From Gemmatimonadaceae bacterium (lineage in GTDB: Bacteria; Gemmatimonadota; Gemmatimonadetes; Gemmatimonadales; Gemmatimonadaceae): a stretch of DNA of 6,345 bases. Numbering within the stretch: position 1 is the stretch's first letter; each line of letters opens with the position of its first letter. A program made the translations under genes and the position numbers. This document shows, piece by piece, positions 5,024-6,345 of this stretch. The stretch spans positions 1 through 6,345 of the forward strand of contig JACDHQ010000132.1 of assembly GCA_013820975.1 (NCBI GenBank), written 5' to 3'. The notes under the pieces were generated by a model, which saw nothing but the letters and a program-made list of their open reading frames with translations, was not told the DNA's origin and searched no databases.

Positions 5024-6345
5024 ATGCCGTTCAACAACTTTCAGCTCGACAAGAGCCTCCTGAAGGGGGTGAAGGACCTCGGGTTCGTGCGCCCGACTCC
5101 CATCCAGGCCGACGCCATCCCGCCCGCGCTCGAAGGGCGCGACGTGCTCGCCTGTGCGACCACGGGAAGCGGCAAGACCGCCGCCTTCCTCCTCCCGATC
5201 GTCAACGACCTGCTCACGAAGAAGCGCGGCACCACGCGCGCGCTCGTGCTCGCGCCCACGCGCGAGCTCGCAGTGCAGATCGTGGACGCGTGCAACTCGC
5301 TGGCGATGCACACGCCGGTCACCGCCGCCGTCGTGATCGGCGGGCTCGGCATGGGACCGCAGGAGCACGCGTTCCGCAGCGGCGTGGACATCATCGTCGC
5401 AACGCCGGGCCGCCTGCTCGACCACATGCGGCTGCCGTACGCGAAGCTCGACAAGATCGAGTTCCTCGTGCTCGATGAAGCCGACCGCATGCTCGACATG
5501 GGGTTCCTTCCCGAGATCCGGAAGATCCTGCGGCAGATCCCCGCGAAGCGGCAGACGCTCTTCTTCAGCGCCACCGTGCCGGCACCGATTGCGAAGCTCG
5601 CGGGCGAGATGCTCAAGAACCCGGTGACGATCAACCTCGAGCGGGTCTCGACGCCGGCGGTGGGGATCACACAGGCGATCTACCCGGTGCCGCAGGAACT
5701 CAAGTCGGCGCTGCTGATGCGGCTGCTCGCCAAGGGCGACATGAAGGAGGCGCTTGCGTTCACGCGCACGAAGCATCGTGCCAACCGCCTGGCGGAATTC
5801 CTCGCCAAGCAGGGGATCGCGGCGGCGCGCATTCACGGAAATCGATCCCAGGCGCAGCGGACCGAGGCGCTCGAGGGATTCAAGAGCGGTAAGTACCGGG
5901 TGCTCGTTGCCACCGACATCGCCGCGCGGGGCATCGACGTGACGGCGCTCGGCCACGTGGTGAACTTCGACGTGCCGGCGGTACCGGAGGACTACATCCA
6001 TCGCGTGGGCCGCACCGGCCGTGCGGAACTGACGGGTGAGGCATTCACCTTCGTCTCGCCGGATGAAGAGGGAGACCTGCGCGCGATCGAGCGCGCCGTC
6101 GGCAAGCGCCTTCCCCGCGTGACACTCCCCGACTTCGACTACACGGCGAAGCAGTCGGAGAAGCTCGAGATCCCGCTCGCCGAGCGCATCGCCGAGATCC
6201 GGGCAAAGAAGAAGGGTGATCGCGAGCGGGCAGCGGCGAAGCTGAAGGCGCGCGAGGCGGGGCAGGGTGGCAGCGCGCGGCAGGGTGGCGCGGGCGGCGG
6301 GGGGCGAAGCAGTGCCGCGCCGGCAAGGCGGAGCAGCGGTGGTGC
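5024..6345 (+). CDS. DEAD-box ATP-dependent RNA helicase (RhlE-like), C-terminus cut by window edge
   Basis: The frame is open for 440 codons to the right edge. DEAD-box proteins use ATP to unwind short RNA duplexes, in ribosome assembly, RNA decay or cold adaptation. All core motifs are present in order: Q motif with F6 and PTPIQ (24-28), motif I ATTGSGKT (45-52), Ia PTREL, Ib TPGR, motif II DEAD (151-154), motif III SAT (182-184), IV AFTRTK, motif V ATDIAARGID (296-305) and motif VI HRVGRTGR (326-333). The two RecA-like domains end near residue 365. A basic tail rich in Lys, Arg, Gly and Ser follows (from about 385, with a QGG repeat near 413-420) and runs off the edge; such tails usually bind RNA non-specifically. 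The core most resembles RhlE-type helicases, but the subfamily is not certain, so no symbol is given. There is no clear Shine-Dalgarno site before ATG 5024. The conserved F..L..S N-terminus supports this start. Confidence 0.95.
   Translation, partial: MPFNNFQLDKSLLKGVKDLGFVRPTPIQADAIPPALEGRDVLACATTGSGKTAAFLLPIVNDLLTKKRGTTRALVLAPTRELAVQIVDACNSLAMHTPVTAAVVIGGLGMGPQEHAFRSGVDIIVATPGRLLDHMRLPYAKLDKIEFLVLDEADRMLDMGFLPEIRKILRQIPAKRQTLFFSATVPAPIAKLAGEMLKNPVTINLERVSTPAVGITQAIYPVPQELKSALLMRLLAKGDMKEALAFTRTKHRANRLAEFLAKQGIAAARIHGNRSQAQRTEALEGFKSGKYRVLVATDIAARGIDVTALGHVVNFDVPAVPEDYIHRVGRTGRAELTGEAFTFVSPDEEGDLRAIERAVGKRLPRVTLPDFDYTAKQSEKLEIPLAERIAEIRAKKKGDRERAAAKLKAREAGQGGSARQGGAGGGGRSSAAPARRSSGG

Noticed and set aside
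5003..6001. A 332-codon open frame on the minus strand opposite the helicase gene
   Set aside because: Arg/His/Glu-rich shadow of the DEAD-box core.

Overview
The window is a GC-rich bacterial segment (about two-thirds G+C by eye) holding four protein genes in two divergent pairs, plus a structured leader RNA between the pairs. On the minus strand, reading leftwards from about 3600, a lipoprotein-type serpin (2324-3595) is followed after 112 bases by a secreted S9-family serine peptidase (1-2211, last residues cut off by the left edge). On the plus strand, reading rightwards, come metK (3855-4940, S-adenosylmethionine synthetase) and, 83 bases later, a DEAD-box RNA helicase (5024-6345, cut by the right edge). 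All four reading frames are intact.

The organism is probably a high-GC Gram-negative bacterium. The export signals on the peptidase and the serpin fit this, and the mix of an exported S9 peptidase, a lipoprotein serpin and GC-rich intergenic hairpins would suit Gemmatimonadota or a similar phylum. Nothing in the window proves a phylum.

The most interesting part is the 259-base divergent region. In front of metK there is a textbook intrinsic terminator (3803-3838) ending only 16 bases before the start codon, with no upstream plus-strand gene for it to terminate. Upstream of it the RNA can fold into an H-type pseudoknot (3717-3793) with the order and key elements of the SAM-II riboswitch: a first stem, a GAUUU loop directly after its 5' arm, and a second stem with UUG facing CUAA. 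The 3' strand of that second stem overlaps the 5' arm of an alternative hairpin (3787-3813), which in turn consumes the terminator's 5' arm. The sequence therefore encodes a plausible complete off-switch: SAM binds, the pseudoknot holds 3787-3793, the antiterminator cannot form, and metK transcription stops. It differs from classical SAM-II in having an extra hairpin in the third loop and a longer inner part of the second stem, so it may be a divergent or long-loop form.

The serpin and peptidase probably share a transcript and both act outside the cytoplasm; whether they interact is unknown. MetK and the helicase are housekeeping functions with no evident direct link. A 65-base GC-rich hairpin lies between them.
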